Assembly: GCA_028275645.1 (NCBI GenBank) | Contig: JAPWUH010000059.1 | Coordinates: 1 to 7,136 of the forward strand | Source of the DNA: Caldivirga sp. | GTDB lineage: Archaea; Thermoproteota; Thermoprotei; Thermoproteales; Thermocladiaceae | Direction: 5' to 3' | DNA: 7,136 bases | In this document: positions 5,352 to 7,136 of the stretch, piece after piece | Layout: the number at the start of each line of letters is the position of its first letter | Position numbering within the stretch: position 1 is the stretch's first letter | The notes under the pieces: generated by a model | The model's database searches: none | What the model was told of the DNA's origin: nothing | What the model saw: only the letters and a program-made list of their open reading frames with translations | Made by a program: the position numbers and the translations under genes

Positions 5352-6320
5352 TCACGCCACTTGCACACGCCTAACGCTGAACCCATTGGTGTCTTTGGTA
5401 ACCATTAACAGCTCCACGCCACCTAAGTTAAGGTTGGCCCTTAGGGCGTTGATGAAGGCCTCAACCCCCTTCATGGGTCTCGTTAACGGTGCCTTAAACT
5501 GGGCGCCAGCTGCATAGGAGTGTCCACCACCGCCTAGGGCTGTGGCAACCTTAGTGCAGTCGAAGCCGCTTGACGGGTCTGCGCCGCAGTAGTACCTAAA
5601 CGTCCTGTAGCCTAGTCTAACCAGTAGGTTAACCATCGACGCCCCCCTACGCTGGAGTTCAATGGTCAATTGCCTGTATGATATGCCCAATTTAACGTTG
5701 AAGTAGGCGTTAATAACCTTATCAACACCGAGTGCATCAGCAACCTTAAGCATAACCTCCCATGACCTAATCCCCCTGTCAACAATACCCTTAACGTATG
5801 GTGTTTTGAGGGCCTCAAGCCCCATCTTAGCAAGCATAGACGCCACCCTCACCTTCTCCCCATATCTTGAAAACCTAGCCAACATGTCCACTTGCCTAGC
5901 CTCCTCACTGCTTATCCTAGCCGTATCGGTCTCAATGGCCACCTTAACTAGGGATTCTGCTATCGGGCTACCTGCTAGGTTGAGGGCCCTCATGGCTAGT
6001 AAAGCTGAGCATGGGGCTTCCGGGTCGTAGTACTCGAGCTTAGCGCAGGGCTTATTCGTCTCATGGTGGTCAGCCCTGATTATAGCCTTACCTGGGCAGG
6101 GTAAGTCAGCGACGAAGTCCCAGGTGAATAGCCTGTATAACCTACCCCTCTGTACCTTGCCTGGGGGCGCGAAGACCACTACACCGTTGGGGTACTTGAT
6201 TAGGAATAGTGAGGCGCTTGTTAAGCCATCGGCATCCCCAATGTCGCACAGGGCCAGTGGCCTATTAGCCAACTTAGCCTTAATGATTGCCCCAAGCGCC
6301 CTTAAATCCTCAAGATCCAC
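5352..6320 (-). CDS. DHH-family phosphoesterase (RecJ/NrnA-like)
   Basis: The 322-residue protein has the DHH domain layout. Motif I is CDIGDADGLTSA (25-36) with D29 and D31; a motif II aspartate is likely D68 or D72; motif III is the name-giving DHH in ADHHETN (83-89); motif IV is probably D132 in IETDTARI. The C-terminal DHHA1 domain is marked by GGGGHSYAAGAQF (263-275). Members cleave phosphodiester bonds with Mn2+ or Mg2+: single-stranded nucleic acid (RecJ and archaeal GAN), nanoRNA or cyclic dinucleotides (NrnA/GdpP type), and some are inactive partners. With only DHH and DHHA1 and no extra OB domain visible, substrate cannot be assigned. No membrane or signal segment is present. GTG at 6320 is chosen for its box A about 27 nt upstream. 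A divergent unknown gene starts 82 nt away and the DUF2250-like gene lies downstream on the same strand. Confidence 0.9.
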   Translation of the reverse strand: MDLEDLRALGAIIKAKLANRPLALCDIGDADGLTSASLFLIKYPNGVVVFAPPGKVQRGRLYRLFTWDFVADLPCPGKAIIRADHHETNKPCAKLEYYDPEAPCSALLAMRALNLAGSPIAESLVKVAIETDTARISSEEARQVDMLARFSRYGEKVRVASMLAKMGLEALKTPYVKGIVDRGIRSWEVMLKVADALGVDKVINAYFNVKLGISYRQLTIELQRRGASMVNLLVRLGYRTFRYYCGADPSSGFDCTKVATALGGGGHSYAAGAQFKAPLTRPMKGVEAFINALRANLNLGGVELLMVTKDTNGFSVRRVQVA

Positions 6321-6342
6321 GTTGGGTTACGCAGGGCTTGGG

Positions 6343-6351
6343 TTAATTAAA
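6343..6351 (-). promoter_or_regulatory. Box A of the DHH phosphoesterase gene
   Basis: TTTAATTAA on the minus strand is centred about 27 nt before the GTG at 6320. It shares the 82-nt divergent spacer with the promoter of the unknown gene at 6403. Confidence 0.6.
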
Positions 6352-6375
6352 CCTAGCGTGGGTGACCAGTAGTGG

Positions 6376-6382
6376 TTTAAAA
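6376..6382 (+). promoter_or_regulatory. Box A of the unknown gene at 6403
   Basis: TTTAAAA is centred 24 nt before the GTG at 6403 and identifies that codon as a leaderless start. Confidence 0.6.
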
Positions 6383-6402
6383 GGCAGCTGAACCTATCCT
6401 TA

Positions 6403-7136
6403 GTGGGCTGTGCCTTAAGCCTAAGCGGACTCAAGTGCGCTGGAACCGGATTGCTCTCAACCTGCATTGGCGATGGTTACTCGCTTAGGGTTCTTCAAAG
6501 CCCCTGGAGCGGGAACACGTACATAATCACACACGCACCAGGAGGCTTAAGTACTATTAGGGTTAACGCTGAGTTGAATGCTGAATGCGCGGTGAGGCCG
6601 ATAGTGGCCTATTGCTATGGGTTAAGTGAAGTTGGGCCATTCATGGTTAAGGAGGCTAACGTCAATGTTAAGGTTTACGGTAATCAAATTGAGGTTACAA
6701 CCAGTGGTGAGGGTGACTACTGCGACTCAGTCATAGCCCTAACCAAGGATTTAAATGGCCTAGGTGACGTGCTTGGCAGATTACCTAAACCACTGCCACT
6801 GATCCAGGGAGGGTTCTTCGAGGATGGTTTAATATGGGCCATGGTTAGGGCAGGCTACGTTAAGGAGGGTGAATTACCCAGCTTCATAAAGCCCAACCAG
6901 GCCTATTACTGGGCTAGGGGTGACGTGGTTAACCCATCATTGACTGGTTGGGTTGAGGAGGGTAACCCAGCCTACCTAGACGTGTTAACCATGGCCTATG
7001 AGGAACTGCTCAGCCTCATGAATGAGCACGGCGGCGTTAAGATACCCTACATAACCGCCGCCAGGGCTAGGGACGTTTACGGGTCACCTCAGCAATCCTA
7101 CATCTTCAACACCCTTCTCAGGGGTTTTGAACTCAC
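6403..7136 (+). CDS. Unrecognised cysteine-containing protein, N-terminal part (3' end outside window)
   Basis: The frame is open from 6373, after a TAG at 6370-6372, to the window edge, giving 244 codons from GTG 6403. That GTG is the first start codon in frame and lies 24 nt after a box A. I do not recognise the family. Residues 1-125 are rich in beta-like stretches and hold all six cysteines seen (3, 12, 21, 62, 71, 107); the spacing is not a standard zinc-finger pattern. From about 128 the sequence becomes helical and aromatic, with QGGFFEDGLIWAMVRAGYV (132-150), YYWARGDVVNPSLTGW (168-183) and AYEELLSLMNEHGG (199-212), so there are probably at least two domains. There is no clear signal peptide or membrane helix. 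Codon use and composition match the neighbours, so it looks like a genuine resident gene. It is divergent from the DHH phosphoesterase. Confidence 0.8.
   Translation, partial: MGCALSLSGLKCAGTGLLSTCIGDGYSLRVLQSPWSGNTYIITHAPGGLSTIRVNAELNAECAVRPIVAYCYGLSEVGPFMVKEANVNVKVYGNQIEVTTSGEGDYCDSVIALTKDLNGLGDVLGRLPKPLPLIQGGFFEDGLIWAMVRAGYVKEGELPSFIKPNQAYYWARGDVVNPSLTGWVEEGNPAYLDVLTMAYEELLSLMNEHGGVKIPYITAARARDVYGSPQQSYIFNTLLRGFEL

Noticed and set aside
1..7136. CRISPR array, tRNA, rRNA, insertion sequence or defence/toxin-antitoxin system
   Set aside because: No regularly spaced repeats, T-loop consensus, terminal inverted repeats with transposase, or toxin/nuclease gene pair was seen on either strand; the only nuclease-like gene is the DHH phosphoesterase, which is a common housekeeping family.

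Overview
The window looks like chromosomal DNA of a hyperthermophilic crenarchaeon, most likely of the order Thermoproteales (a Caldivirga/Vulcanisaeta-type genome is my best guess). The reasons are an archaeal ribosomal protein eL43 gene, archaeal-type housekeeping enzymes, strong use of AGG for arginine, many GTG starts, and an AT-rich box A about 24-27 nt upstream of almost every start codon with almost no leader. The species is an inference.

Layout. Positions 2-385 (+) are the 3' end of an ABC-2-type transporter permease. A macro-domain protein (469-1032, +) and a DUF72/YecE-like protein (1064-1774, +) follow in tandem, each with its own box A. After a 132-nt spacer come, on the minus strand, an M24B Xaa-Pro peptidase (2989-1907), the decayed C-terminal remnant of a flavin-dependent pyridine nucleotide-disulfide oxidoreductase (about 3250-3009), and an aldo/keto reductase (4109-3258). 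A compact divergent promoter region separates the reductase from the eL43 gene (4185-4505, +), which is followed by an unrecognised small coiled-coil protein (4564-4968, +). On the minus strand are then a DUF2250-like winged-helix protein (5283-4996) and a DHH-family phosphoesterase (6320-5352). A second divergent promoter region leads to an unrecognised cysteine-containing protein (from 6403, +) that runs off the window.

Function. This is mostly an ordinary housekeeping neighbourhood: ADP-ribose metabolism, peptide turnover, carbonyl reduction, translation and nucleic-acid or nucleotide turnover. Genes are transcribed as short or single-gene units, and I see no clear multi-gene operon. No CRISPR array, tRNA, rRNA, insertion sequence or defence system was found. 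The most informative oddities are the pseudogene fossil (internal shortening plus a 1-nt frameshift), the near-uniform leaderless promoter layout with 7 of 9 starts being GTG, and two conserved-looking but unidentified proteins.
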